Shown here piece by piece: positions 7,549 to 16,633 of a stretch of 64,000 nucleotides of DNA. Source of the stretch: Nonomuraea rubra. Its GTDB lineage: Bacteria > Actinomycetota > Actinomycetes > Streptosporangiales > Streptosporangiaceae. Positions within the stretch are counted from its first letter, which is position 1; the number at the start of each line of letters is the position of its first letter. Position numbers and translations under genes: made by a program. The stretch lies in the NCBI RefSeq assembly GCF_014207985.1, contig NZ_JACHMI010000001.1, positions 7,237,001 to 7,301,000 of the forward strand. Direction: 5' to 3'. The notes beneath the pieces were generated by a model. It did no database searches. It was not told the origin of the DNA and worked only from the letters and a program-made list of their open reading frames with translations.

Positions 7549-7911
7549 ATGAACACGCGAGTGATCACGATACTGGTGACGGCGCTGGGCGCAGGCGTCC
7601 TTGCGGCTGCGGCCGGTTCGCCGGTCGCGCACGCGCAAGGCGAGATCGACGTGGAGCCCCTCGGCGTCAAGGCGGGGCAGTCTGTGACGATCACCTTGAC
7701 GTGCGCGTCCACGACCGGCAAGGGGATCATCGACGGGCCGACCTCCTTCGGCGGTGGCGAGGTCGCGCTGACCAACGGCGCGGCCACGGTCACCCGCACG
7801 GTTCCCGCCACCACGCCCAAGGGCGATCACCTGGTCATGGGCTACTGCGAGGACGACCCCGACACCGCCGGCTACACCGCGACCGACGGGATGACGATCA
7901 CCGTCACCTGA
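7549..7911 (+). CDS. Small secreted protein with an Ig-like beta domain
   Basis: Encodes 120 residues. A Sec signal peptide covers about residues 1-29, with likely cleavage after AHA. The mature part is beta-rich with VKAGQSVTITLTC and ends TATDGMTITV, like small extracellular Ig-like domains, and has two Cys that could form a disulfide. The ATG follows GAAGGAGG with good spacing. A second small secreted protein starts 75 bp downstream, so they may be co-expressed. No enzymatic motif is visible and the role is unknown. Confidence 0.75.
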   Translation: MNTRVITILVTALGAGVLAAAAGSPVAHAQGEIDVEPLGVKAGQSVTITLTCASTTGKGIIDGPTSFGGGEVALTNGAATVTRTVPATTPKGDHLVMGYCEDDPDTAGYTATDGMTITVT

Positions 7912-7986
7912 CCGACCAGGACCGCCCGCCGGCCGGCCGGCCGCCATCGGCCGCCCGCACGTCCATTTCACCTTCAGGAGGACGCG

Positions 7987-8307
7987 ATGCGAAACGGTCT
8001 CCTCATCACCTGCACCACCCTGGCCCTGACCTGGACAAGCTGCGCCGGCGCCGCCGTCGCCGATCCGGGCACCCGGGCGCTGGCGCCTGCCGCCCAGTGC
8101 CGCTACTGGACGGCAGGCGACGATCCCGTCCGGGTGCAGGCGGGACCGGGTGCGTCGTACCCCACCCTCGGCTGGATCGCCGGAGCCTCGGGGTACGCGA
8201 TCGTCGCCGGCTGCTCCGGCGACTGGGTGCAGATCGACAACGGAAGCTTCGCCGGCGGCTGGCTCCAGCGCAGCCTGCTCTCACCAGTGGTCCGGCCCGA
8301 CCCGTAG
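7987..8307 (+). CDS. Secreted SH3-like domain protein
   Basis: Encodes 106 residues. A signal peptide occupies about residues 1-25. The rest matches a bacterial SH3 (SH3b) pattern: PVRVQAGPGASYPTLGWI, then GCSGDWVQI and GGWLQRSLL, the usual order of 'R-x-GP-x-S-x-P', 'W-V-x-I' and 'G-W' elements. Such domains bind peptidoglycan or other cell-surface polymers. GAGGA precedes the ATG closely. Two to three Cys residues suggest a disulfide in the secreted form. Confidence 0.75.
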   Translation: MRNGLLITCTTLALTWTSCAGAAVADPGTRALAPAAQCRYWTAGDDPVRVQAGPGASYPTLGWIAGASGYAIVAGCSGDWVQIDNGSFAGGWLQRSLLSPVVRPDP

Positions 8308-8401
8308 CGAACCCACTCCATGATCGGAGTTGCGGTTGCGGTGCCACGTGCCGGGGTCATTCACCCGTGAAGGCCGTACCGCGGTCATGTCGAGACGAGC
8401 G

Positions 8402-9865
8402 TCAGACGGCCGTGCGCGACCACTGCTGGTTGGTGCCGGTGTTGCACGGGTACTGCTTGAGGATCGCGCCGTCCGCGGTCGATGCGGACGGTACGTCCAC
8501 GCATTTGCCGCTGTGTCGTGCCCGGAGCTGGAAGTAGCCGCCGTTGGCGACCAGCTGGAACTGCTGGTTGGTGCCGGTGCCGCAGGTGTACTGGATGAGC
8601 TCGGCGCCGTCGGCGGTCGAAGCGCTCACCACGTCGAGGCACCTTCCGCTGTGGCGGCTGATGATGCGCCAGTAGCCGCTGCCGGCGTCCTGGAACTGCC
8701 ACTGCTGCCATGCGTTGCCGTTGTAGGTGTATTGGCCGACGCGGGCTCCGTTGTCGGTGTTCGGTTGCTGGACGTCCATGGCCTTGCCGCTGTGGCGCGC
8801 GTTGATCCTGTAGGTGGGGTCGCCGCCGCCGATGGTGTCGCCCCAGGCGTACCGGATCCGGTCGGCGCCGGAGGGGTTGCGGACGGTCAGGTGGAGATCG
8901 GTGCCGCTGCCGCTCAGGGCGTACATCGAGTACCAGTCGTAGCCGATGTCGCCTGGTTTGCCGCCGAGGGCGGGCCAGTAGGTGCCGCCCATCTGGTTGT
9001 CCCGCATGACCTGGGCCATGGCGCGGATGTGGCGCACGAAGTTGTCGGTGCTGTTGGCGTCGCCGTAGTTGAGGCCGGTGGACATCGGCGCGCCGAACTC
9101 GGTCGCGATCGCGCGGGAGGCGCAGGTGCCCAGCCGCGTCTGGATGTGGTTCCGGAAGGCGTCGTAGGTCATCGCGCTGTAGAAGAAGGCGTAGTGGTGG
9201 AAGGACAGCAGGGTCGCGTTGAAGCGGCTGTCGTTGCAGATGTCGCGCAGGTCCTGGCTGTAGCCGGTGCCGCCGATGAGCACCCGGTTCGCCGGGGCCG
9301 AGTAGTGGTGGGCGAGCCAGGCGGCGGCGACGTCGCGCCATTCGGCCGAGCTGTAGCCGTGCGGCTCGTTCATCGGCTCGAAGTAGACGTTGCCGTTCGA
9401 GCCGTAGGTGCTGGTGACGCTGGACCACATCGTGTTCCACGCGGCGAGGTTCGTGATCCTGCCGCCGGAGGCGGCGCCGTCCTCCCAGTAGGCGAGGATG
9501 ACCTTGAATCCGCGGGCGGTGGCGGCGTCGATGGCGCCGCGGTAGGCGTTCCACCAGGTGGTGTTGGCCACCGTGTGCGTGTTGATGGGCAGCCGGACGG
9601 TGTTGACGCCCATGGTGGAGGCCATGTCGTCGTAGAGGGCGCCGGCCTTGGCGCGTACGGTCGCGTTGCTGTCGGACTGGCTCAGGCCGTGCAGGACGAG
9701 CGTGCCGGTGCTGAAGTTGTCACCCAGTACGGCCCAGTTCATGCCTCGGAACTGGCTGGTGGCGGCATGGGCCGGCGCCGCGGAGACGACGAGGCTTGCC
9801 GCCGCGGTGAGCGCGGTCACCACAAGGGCGGTCAGTAACCGGCGTAACGCCGTGATCGGTGTCAT
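8402..9865 (-). CDS. Secreted GH5-type cellulase/mannanase-like enzyme with ricin-type lectin domain
   Basis: Encodes 487 residues: a signal peptide (about 1-34, AHA/A cleavage), a GH5-like TIM barrel (about 36-325) and a C-terminal ricin-type beta-trefoil (about 345-487). The likely acid/base Glu167 lies in FEPMNEPHG and the nucleophile Glu256 in AIATEFGAP. The trefoil shows three repeats with HSGK/R-CLDV and Q-x-W/F signatures (QQWQF, NQQFQL, NQQWSR), a CBM13-like sugar-binding fold. The ATG at 9865 is preceded by GGGAG. It acts outside the cell on beta-glucans or mannans; the exact substrate cannot be read. Two LacI-type palindromes precede the gene. Confidence 0.85.
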   Translation of the reverse strand: MTPITALRRLLTALVVTALTAAASLVVSAAPAHAATSQFRGMNWAVLGDNFSTGTLVLHGLSQSDSNATVRAKAGALYDDMASTMGVNTVRLPINTHTVANTTWWNAYRGAIDAATARGFKVILAYWEDGAASGGRITNLAAWNTMWSSVTSTYGSNGNVYFEPMNEPHGYSSAEWRDVAAAWLAHHYSAPANRVLIGGTGYSQDLRDICNDSRFNATLLSFHHYAFFYSAMTYDAFRNHIQTRLGTCASRAIATEFGAPMSTGLNYGDANSTDNFVRHIRAMAQVMRDNQMGGTYWPALGGKPGDIGYDWYSMYALSGSGTDLHLTVRNPSGADRIRYAWGDTIGGGDPTYRINARHSGKAMDVQQPNTDNGARVGQYTYNGNAWQQWQFQDAGSGYWRIISRHSGRCLDVVSASTADGAELIQYTCGTGTNQQFQLVANGGYFQLRARHSGKCVDVPSASTADGAILKQYPCNTGTNQQWSRTAV

Positions 9866-9957
9866 GGAACTCCCATCACTAGATGTGAATTCTTCGAGCC
9901 CTCGCGTGCGATGTGCCGCAAGGGGTGTTACCAGCCTCCGGAGGGCCCGCGATGGAC

Positions 9958-9971
9958 GGAAAGCGCTTTCC
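9958..9971. promoter_or_regulatory. LacI-type operator, copy 1
   Basis: GGAAAGCGCTTTCC is a perfect 14-bp palindrome centred on AGCGCT, typical of LacI-family sugar repressors. It lies in the expected 5' untranslated region of the cellulase gene. The identical 14-mer occurs inside the pectate lyase promoter at 40680-40693. Confidence 0.75.
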
Positions 9972-10025
9972 CTCTGCACGAACGGATGGCGATCGGATCA
10001 CTCCGCGTTTCGTGGTGTTTCGCAG

Positions 10026-10054
10026 AGTGTTAGCGCTCACAGAAGCCTTGTCAA
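10026..10054 (-). promoter_or_regulatory. Cellulase promoter with a second LacI-type operator
   Basis: On the minus strand, TTGACA (10054-10049), a 17-bp spacer and AACACT (10031-10026) form the promoter. The palindrome TGTGAGCGCTAACA (10041-10028, one mismatched pair) overlaps the spacer and -10. Together with the site about 70 bp downstream this gives a two-operator arrangement. Confidence 0.65.
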
Positions 10055-10094
10055 GTCCAGTCGAGAGCCCCGGGAGTTCACCGAGCGCCCGTTC

Positions 10095-13000
10095 TCACCC
10101 TGACAGGCCCGAGCACGTGTGGCGGAACGGCACGGCCGGCAGCATGCGGGCCCACACCGTGGGGGTGAGCTCGCCCGCCAGGTCGCAGGCCAGGCCGCGC
10201 GGGTCGCGCACGGCGTCGCGCAGGGCGCTGACGTCCCGTACGGTGGCGGCGGGCCGGGCGCCCGCGGTGTTCACGGTGACGAGTGTTCCGGCGTCCGGGC
10301 CGAAGACGGTCTGGCGGAAGTTGTCGTCGTAGGCGCTGACAGCCGTCAGGCGCTGCGGCGCGGTGACGTCGGTGAGGTCCCAGACCATCAGTGTCCTGTC
10401 GTGGCCGCCCGCGGCGAGCATGCGCCCGTCGGGGCTGAAATCGATCGAGAGGATCTGGCTCGTCTGGTCGGCGATCCTCGTGGCGAGCCTGGGACGGGCC
10501 GGGTCGGTGACGTCCCACAGCAGGATGGTGCCGTCGTTCTCCCCGACGGCGACGAGGTCGCGGCCGGGGCTGAAGGCGATGGCCTCCGCCATGCGAGGGG
10601 GACCGATGTCGGACGGCGGTACGGAGGGGTCAGGGGGAAGCGGTGATGTCCGGCGAGGGCGTGTCGGATCGGCGATGTCCCAGAGGGCGCTCACGTCGTA
10701 CAGGCCGCCGACCGCCAGCGTCCTGCCGTCCCGGCCGAAGGCCATCGTGGTGAGCCGGCCCTGGGCGGGGTCGGCCACGATGCTCAGGAAGGCGGGGGCA
10801 CCACGGTCGGCGATCGACCAGAGCTCGAACTCCGACCCCAGCCCCACGTTCACGGCCAGCGTGCGGCCGTCGGGGCTGAACACCAGCCGGCCGGTCCGGC
10901 CGGGGATCGTGCTGATCAGGCGCGGGCGGGCGGGGTCCGCGGCGTCCCACAGCGACACCGGTCCGTGCAGCGGCGCCGTCGCCACCGTGCTGCCGTCGGG
11001 GCTGACGGCGACCGCGGTGTCGGCCTGGCCGGAGGGCAGGTGGCCGGCGGCCCTGGGGCGGGCGGGGTCGGTCAGGTCGTACAGCAGGCTCGGCTCGCCC
11101 GCCACGGCCATCAGGCCGCCGTGCCTGGCGGTGGCGACCATGCCCGTGGGGAGGTGGGCCCGGGCGCGCGGCTCGGCGGGGGCGTTCACGTTCCACAGGG
11201 TCGTCACCCCGGTGTCCTCGCCGGTGGCGATCTGCGTGCCGGCCGGGTTGAACGCCACGGCGCCGAGCCGTCCTGCGGTGCTGAAGGTCGTCCGCCTGAC
11301 CGGGGTGGCCGGGGCGACGTCCCACAGGACGGCCGCGTGGTCCTGCCCCGCGCTGGCCACGGTGGTGCCGTCCGGGGAGTACGCCAAGGAGTAGACGATC
11401 GCGTGGTGCCCGGTCCAGCGCGCGATCACCTTGGGGCGGCGGGGGTCGCGGATGTCCCAGGCGATGAGGTTGCCGCTGTGCTCCGCGGCGACGAGACGAT
11501 CTCCCTTCGGGCTGATGGCCAGCGCGTCGAGGAAGAGGGGCTTGTCGATGGTGGCCAGGCGTACCGGGCGACGGGGCCGGGTGACGTCCCAGAGGATCAC
11601 GCCGTCACGGGCGCTGGCCAGGATGCTGCCGTCGGCGCTGTACGCGAGATGGACCACCACGTCGCGGTGTCCCGGGGAGACCGAGAGCGTGACGGGCCGG
11701 GCCGGGTCCTTGACGTCCATCAGTCTGACCGTCTTGCCGTCTCCCAGCGCGAGGGTCCCGCCGTCCGGGCTGAAGGCGAGGACCAGCGCGGAGGTGGGCA
11801 CGCGGCTCAGCAGGCGGGGGGACGCCGGGTCCCGTACGTCCCAGAGGCACGCCCATGACTGGCGGGTGAGCTGGGCTAGGGTGCGGCCGTTCCGGCTGAA
11901 GGCCACCGACCTGGTCTCCGTGCCGGGGGCACAGCCGTTCACCGTGGACAGCCGCCGGACGGCCCGCGCCCTCGCGAGGTCCCAGAGGATCAGCGAACCG
12001 TCGGAGCCGCTGGTGGCGAGCATCCCGCCGCCCGGCGCGTAGGCCAGCGCGGACACCCGCGAGGGGGTGCCGGGCAGCCCGCCGGCGTAGTGCGTGCTGC
12101 TCAGCGCCGAGACCAGCGCGGACCGGGAGGCGCTGTCGGGCCGCAGGGCCAGCGCCGCCGCGCCCAGGCGCAGCGCCAGCGTCGGGCTGGTCTCGCGTTG
12201 CGCCCTGGCCAGCAGCTGGCTGCCGGCCGCCGCGACCTCCCGCCGCTCGTTCAGCCGGGCGTTCCTGTCGAGCAGGAAGCCGGCGACGACGGCGAGGACG
12301 ACGGCGACGGCGCCGATCGCGGCGGCCAGCCGTCGTCTCCGCGCCGCCCTGTGGCGCACGGCCGCCTTGACGAAGTCGCGCTCGTGCGCCGGGAGCTCCT
12401 CGCCCTTGAGCTGTGACCAGCGCACCGCGTCGCGCAGTCCGGTGCCGCTCAGCAGCGCCAGGCGGCGCTCGCGGCCGGGCGCGGCGGTCCGCCACCGGTG
12501 GAGTGCGGTACGCAGGTCCTCCTGCCAGACGCGGAACTCGCGCGACTCCTCCACCCAGGCACGCAGCCGCGGCCATGCGTCGATGAGGACCTGGTGCGCC
12601 AGTTCGGCCGTGCCGGACCCCGCGAGGCCGTCGCCGCCGGTGGTGACGACCAGGCGCGCCTCGGCCAGGTGCTCGGCCGTGGCCCACTGCCGCTCGTCCA
12701 GGTCCTCACGACCGGCGACGCGGCGGACGTCCTGCGGCTCGCGCTGCCCGGCCGGGTCGTCCGGCCGTACGAGCTGCACCAGCAGGCCGCGGGGGTCGTA
12801 CCCCAGCGACTCGGAGCGGGCGACGACCTCGTCGGCGCGCTTGGTCAGGGCTCCGGCGACCCCGCCGACGTCCTGGTACTCGTCGATGACGAGCCGCCCC
12901 GCCCGCTGCCGCTCGTACAGCGCCGAGAGGGTCTCCTCGGCCAGCGGCAGCGCCGACGAGCTGCCCCGGGTGTCGGTGATGATCTGGGTGACCAGGGCCT

Positions 13001-14258
13001 CGTCGATGACGCATCCGACCGTGCGCAGCGGTTCGCGGATCATCAGTTCCAGCTGCGCGGCGGTCGGCTTGCCCACCACCGTGCCGCGCGCGTCCCACGC
13101 CTCGTAGATCGTACGGGTGTGGGCGCCCGCCAGGTCCCGGAACGTCTCGCGTACGGTCACCACGGCGCTCACGGCGGGCGGCCCGTCGCGAGCGGCGGTC
13201 AGCTCGCGCACGAACGCGTCGATCCCGGCGGCGGCCCGCGGATCGGCGGCGAGCACCTCGTCGAGCTGGTCGAGAGCGAGCGCGAGGCGGGTCACTCCGG
13301 ACGTCCGCAGCAGGTCGGCCAGCGCCGCGGGGCCCAGCGTCCCGGCCTGCTCGGCGCGCAGCTGGCCCGAGGCCGGTTCGCCGCCGATCAGCAGGCCGCG
13401 GACGATCTCGGCCGCGAGGTCGACACGAGGATGGAGGCGGACGGCGGAGGTCGCGAAGCCGAGCGCGGAGAGCCGGGGCAGCACCCCTCCGCGAACGAGC
13501 GACGTCTTGCCCACCCCGGAGGCGCCGTACACGACCGTCAGGGCGTGGCGGCGGGCCAGACCGGCGACCTCCTCGGCGAGATCGTCACGCCCGGCGAACA
13601 CGCGCGCGTCCCCCTGCTCGAAGGGCCGCAGCCCTCGGAAGGGAGAGGGCGGTAGCGCCATCTCCCGCAAGGGCGGGTGGGCGTCGAACAGGCTGCGGAC
13701 CGGGATGGCGTACGCGCGTCCGGGGCCGTGCCTGGCCACGACCATCCCGACGACACCGCTGAGGTCCTCCACCCACACGGGCGCGCCGCTGAAACCGGGC
13801 TCGACCTCCTCGGTGACCAGCTCCAGCCAGCCGTCGCCGACCACCCCTCGCAGCCGCCCGTGCGCCGACGCTCCGTCGGGGAAGTCCGCGGGATAGCCGA
13901 ACGTGCGGCAGTCGCGGCCCTGCAGGTCGTCCAGGGGGTGGAGGACGAGCCTGCCGAGGCCCGGCGGCGTCTCGCCGGCCAGCTCCAGCACCGAGATGTC
14001 GCCGTACAGCCCGTCGGCCGGCTCGACGACGACGGCATGCGCCCGCAGGAGGCCGCCGCCGGCCTGGGGGAAGTCGACCTCGACCTCCCATCCTTCGCAC
14101 GGCAGGGTGGGACGCCTCCTGCGGGTGCCGCGGGTGTGGGCCAGCACGTGCGTGCACGTCAGAAGGGTACGCGGGCCGATCAGGAACGCCGAGCCCACCG
14201 GCTCGGCACCCATGCCCCAGACTCGGGCGACGGCCCCCGTGAAATCAGGCGCCGGCAT
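10095..14258 (-). CDS. Trypsin-like protease / STAND NTPase / WD40 double-propeller protein (predicted conflict system)
   Basis: Encodes 1387 residues. Residues 1-200 form a trypsin-like serine protease domain with a complete triad: His37 in TCTHVL, Asp87 in YGDISVLEL and Ser157 in GFSGAPV. There is no signal peptide. SPFRGLRPFEQGDARVFAGR leads into a STAND-type P-loop NTPase with Walker A GASGVGKT (245-252) and a Walker B-like LALALDQLDE near 332. A single membrane helix lies near 640-660. Residues 726-1370 hold about fourteen WD40-like repeats, each ending in LWDV/LWDI-type strands, enough for two seven-bladed propellers. Such proteins are predicted regulated-death or immunity sensors: propellers sense, STAND oligomerises, protease cuts. 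It overlaps by 14 bases the Trypco1-like gene upstream. Target and trigger are unknown. Confidence 0.85.
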   Translation of the reverse strand: MPAPDFTGAVARVWGMGAEPVGSAFLIGPRTLLTCTHVLAHTRGTRRRRPTLPCEGWEVEVDFPQAGGGLLRAHAVVVEPADGLYGDISVLELAGETPPGLGRLVLHPLDDLQGRDCRTFGYPADFPDGASAHGRLRGVVGDGWLELVTEEVEPGFSGAPVWVEDLSGVVGMVVARHGPGRAYAIPVRSLFDAHPPLREMALPPSPFRGLRPFEQGDARVFAGRDDLAEEVAGLARRHALTVVYGASGVGKTSLVRGGVLPRLSALGFATSAVRLHPRVDLAAEIVRGLLIGGEPASGQLRAEQAGTLGPAALADLLRTSGVTRLALALDQLDEVLAADPRAAAGIDAFVRELTAARDGPPAVSAVVTVRETFRDLAGAHTRTIYEAWDARGTVVGKPTAAQLELMIREPLRTVGCVIDEALVTQIITDTRGSSSALPLAEETLSALYERQRAGRLVIDEYQDVGGVAGALTKRADEVVARSESLGYDPRGLLVQLVRPDDPAGQREPQDVRRVAGREDLDERQWATAEHLAEARLVVTTGGDGLAGSGTAELAHQVLIDAWPRLRAWVEESREFRVWQEDLRTALHRWRTAAPGRERRLALLSGTGLRDAVRWSQLKGEELPAHERDFVKAAVRHRAARRRRLAAAIGAVAVVLAVVAGFLLDRNARLNERREVAAAGSQLLARAQRETSPTLALRLGAAALALRPDSASRSALVSALSSTHYAGGLPGTPSRVSALAYAPGGGMLATSGSDGSLILWDLARARAVRRLSTVNGCAPGTETRSVAFSRNGRTLAQLTRQSWACLWDVRDPASPRLLSRVPTSALVLAFSPDGGTLALGDGKTVRLMDVKDPARPVTLSVSPGHRDVVVHLAYSADGSILASARDGVILWDVTRPRRPVRLATIDKPLFLDALAISPKGDRLVAAEHSGNLIAWDIRDPRRPKVIARWTGHHAIVYSLAYSPDGTTVASAGQDHAAVLWDVAPATPVRRTTFSTAGRLGAVAFNPAGTQIATGEDTGVTTLWNVNAPAEPRARAHLPTGMVATARHGGLMAVAGEPSLLYDLTDPARPRAAGHLPSGQADTAVAVSPDGSTVATAPLHGPVSLWDAADPARPRLISTIPGRTGRLVFSPDGRTLAVNVGLGSEFELWSIADRGAPAFLSIVADPAQGRLTTMAFGRDGRTLAVGGLYDVSALWDIADPTRPRRTSPLPPDPSVPPSDIGPPRMAEAIAFSPGRDLVAVGENDGTILLWDVTDPARPRLATRIADQTSQILSIDFSPDGRMLAAGGHDRTLMVWDLTDVTAPQRLTAVSAYDDNFRQTVFGPDAGTLVTVNTAGARPAATVRDVSALRDAVRDPRGLACDLAGELTPTVWARMLPAVPFRHTCSGLSG

Positions 14259-14577
14259 CGCCGCCCTTCCGCTCGCCCTCCCACTCCATCTCGATGACGA
14301 AGTGGGCCTCGCCGCCCGTACGGGTCAGGATGACGTTGGCGTCGGCCGTCAGCTTCACGCCGAACTCCACCCGGATGCGCTCCGGCTTCCGGGGCAGCGC
14401 GGAGAGTTTGTCGAAGACGTGCCCGGCGATCTCCTGGACCCGTGACAGGCTGCGTTGGAGGCTCTCCCCCGCCGTGTCGAACTGGTCCTCCACCCGCCCG
14501 ACCCGGGTGGTGCGGCGATCGATCTCGACCAGGATCGGTTCTCCACCGTCGACGGGCATCTGCACGATGTCGGGCAT
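14245..14577 (-). CDS. Trypsin-co-occurring domain 1 (Trypco1, CU044_2847-like) protein
   Basis: Encodes 110 residues. The N-terminus DGGEPILVEID, the middle helix and RIRVEFGVKLTADANVIL near the C-terminus match the small family annotated as CU044_2847/Trypco1, known to sit beside trypsin-like proteases in predicted biological-conflict loci. GGAGG precedes the ATG. It is the first gene of a two-gene operon: its end overlaps the start of the trypsin-STAND-WD40 gene by 14 bases, implying translational coupling and a shared complex. It could be a substrate, adaptor or regulator of the protease; sequence does not decide. Confidence 0.75.
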   Translation of the reverse strand: MPDIVQMPVDGGEPILVEIDRRTTRVGRVEDQFDTAGESLQRSLSRVQEIAGHVFDKLSALPRKPERIRVEFGVKLTADANVILTRTGGEAHFVIEMEWEGERKGGDAGA

Positions 14578-14747
14578 GGTCCTCCTCCGCTTGGCACGGG
14601 CGACGGCCAGACGGTATCAGCCGGCGGTTCGCGGCGAAACGGCTCTTTGAGAACGCCGCGGACAGGTCCTTGCCGGTCCTGCTCGGACGCCTGCACTCAG
14701 GAGTTGCGGCACCGCGGTGCTGTCATGATCTCGATGACACCTCACCG

Positions 14748-15194
14748 ATGGGAACCGTGATGTCTGTTCGCCCACTCACGCTGGCCTCCGCCGGGCTGCG
14801 GCGGAGGTGGCTACGCGTCCTGATCGGTGTCCTTGCCGGGCTGGGCGCGATCGGTGCTCTGTTCGCAGGGTTGGTCGCCCTCTCGTTCACCTCCATCAAG
14901 GAGGCCGGCTTCGTGGACGGGCCGGATCCGTACAGGATCCGGCTCCAGCAGTCGCCGGCGGGTCTCGGGCCGGACACGGTGATGTGGCTCAGTGTCCGCA
15001 GGGACGGCGGATTGCTCAGCAGAGAGTGGGATCTCGGCTGCTTCAACGATGACGTGCCCGACGACACCTTCGACTCGGTCAAGTGGACGGGGCCGAGTTC
15101 GGTCGAGATCCGGGTGGCCGACGGGCGGACATTCCCCGTGGCCTTGGACCCTGCGTCGGGTCGGCCCGAGACCACCGCCGCCCTCAATTGTTGA
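14748..15194 (+). CDS. Membrane-anchored protein of unknown function
   Basis: Encodes 148 residues from ATG 14748, or 144 from ATG 14760. After a short basic N-terminus there is one membrane helix (about residues 23-45), then an extracellular beta-rich domain of about 100 residues with a Cys near LGCFNDDVPDD and a final Cys. No family is recognised. It is transcribed away from the Trypco1 operon, 170 bp from it, and could be a bystander or a membrane component of it. No strong ribosome binding site precedes either start. Confidence 0.65.
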   Translation: MGTVMSVRPLTLASAGLRRRWLRVLIGVLAGLGAIGALFAGLVALSFTSIKEAGFVDGPDPYRIRLQQSPAGLGPDTVMWLSVRRDGGLLSREWDLGCFNDDVPDDTFDSVKWTGPSSVEIRVADGRTFPVALDPASGRPETTAALNC

Positions 15195-15230
15195 GATCGA
15201 CCGCGGCCGATGAGGCCACGAACCGGTCCG

Positions 15231-16538
15231 TCAGTTCGTCAGGGTGAGCGGGTTGACCAGGTCGGCGTAGACCAGCAGGCCCGCCATGATCATCATCAGC
15301 ACTGCCGCCGCGTACGTCAGCGGCAGCACCTTGGCGATGTCGACGTGCTGCGGCTTCGGCCGCCGCATGACCTTGGCGTAGGCCCGCTTGACGCCCTCCC
15401 ACAGGCCGCCGGCGATGTGCCCGCCGTCGAGCGGCAGCAGCGGGATGAGGTTGAACAGGCCGATCGCCAGGTTGAAGCCGGCCAGCAGGTTGACGAAGGT
15501 GGCGATCTTCTGCTCGGTGGACAGCTCTTCGGAGGCCAGGATCTCGCCGCCCATGCGGCCCGCGCCGACCATCCCCACCGGGCCCTCGGGGTCGCGTTCC
15601 TCGCCGGAGAAGGCGGCGTGCCAGACGCCGACCATCTTGTCCGGCAGGTTGAGCAGCGAGCCGGCCACCCGGCCCGTCAGCTCGCCCATGTAGCCGATGA
15701 CCTGGCCGATGCTCTGCTGCTCCATGACCTCGGTGGGCCGCACGCCGAGGAAGCCCACGTTCCTGTCGGTCTTCTCGGGGTCGTCGAGGTTGGGCCGGTC
15801 CTGGGCGATGAGCGTGACATCGAACGTCATCGGCTTGCCGTCGCGGACGATGCCGAGCTTGGCCGGGCCGGCGCCGTGGGAGCGGATCAGCCGGGTGGCG
15901 TCCTCCCAGGAGCCGATCGTGGCGCCGTTGAAGGAGACCAGGTGGTCGCCCGGCTTGAGGCCCGCCTGCGCGGCGGGGGTGGGCTGGTCGCCGGGCTTGC
16001 AGGCGGCGCGCTGCTCGGAGGCGGGGATGACGCACGTTTGGGTGGTGGGCGAGACGATCGGGGCCTCGGTGGGCAGGCCGATGCCGACCAGCAGGATGGT
16101 GAAGAAGATGAAGGCGAGCACGAAGTTCATCGCCGGGCCGCCGGACATGATGATGACCTTCTGCCACCACTTCTTGCGGTAGAAGACGCGGTCCTCGTCG
16201 CCTGGGCGTACCTCTTCCTGGGCGGCGTCGCGGGCCGACTCGATCAGGCCCTGCCACGGGCCGGTCGCCGTGCTCCTGACCGTGCCCGGCGCGTCGCCCG
16301 GGCGGGGCGGCAGCATGCCGATCATGCGGATGTAGCCGCCGAACGGGATCCACTTGATGCCGTACTCGGTCTCGCCCTTGCGCCGCGACCACGCCGTGGA
16401 GCCGAAGCCCACCATGTACTGGGTCACCTTGACGCCGAAGAGCTTGGCCGGCACCAGGTGTCCGAGTTCGTGCAGCGCGATGGAGATCAGCAACCCGAGG
16501 AGGAAGAGGATGATCCCCGCGACGTAGAGCCAGTTCAT
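15231..16538 (-). CDS. rseP: Site-2 intramembrane zinc protease (RseP/RIP family, M50)
   Basis: Encodes 435 residues. The zinc motif HELGH (23-27) is in the first membrane helix; a PDZ domain (about 160-250) contains GLKPGDHLVSFNG; the third zinc-ligand region FNLIPLLPLDGGHI lies near 365-378. This is the regulated intramembrane protease that cuts membrane-bound anti-sigma factors or similar substrates. The ATG at 16538 gives the usual short lumenal start before helix 1. In most actinobacteria the main copy lies between dxr and ispG; neither is here, so this may be a second copy, which is an inference. Confidence 0.88.
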   Translation of the reverse strand: MNWLYVAGIILFLLGLLISIALHELGHLVPAKLFGVKVTQYMVGFGSTAWSRRKGETEYGIKWIPFGGYIRMIGMLPPRPGDAPGTVRSTATGPWQGLIESARDAAQEEVRPGDEDRVFYRKKWWQKVIIMSGGPAMNFVLAFIFFTILLVGIGLPTEAPIVSPTTQTCVIPASEQRAACKPGDQPTPAAQAGLKPGDHLVSFNGATIGSWEDATRLIRSHGAGPAKLGIVRDGKPMTFDVTLIAQDRPNLDDPEKTDRNVGFLGVRPTEVMEQQSIGQVIGYMGELTGRVAGSLLNLPDKMVGVWHAAFSGEERDPEGPVGMVGAGRMGGEILASEELSTEQKIATFVNLLAGFNLAIGLFNLIPLLPLDGGHIAGGLWEGVKRAYAKVMRRPKPQHVDIAKVLPLTYAAAVLMMIMAGLLVYADLVNPLTLTN

Positions 16539-16633
16539 CCTGGGCGCTCCCCCGGCAGGCGACAAGGACACATGTGAAGGACGGGACGAAAGGTGCGAAG
16601 ATCCAATGTAGTCGATCTCCAAGGTCGTCTTGG

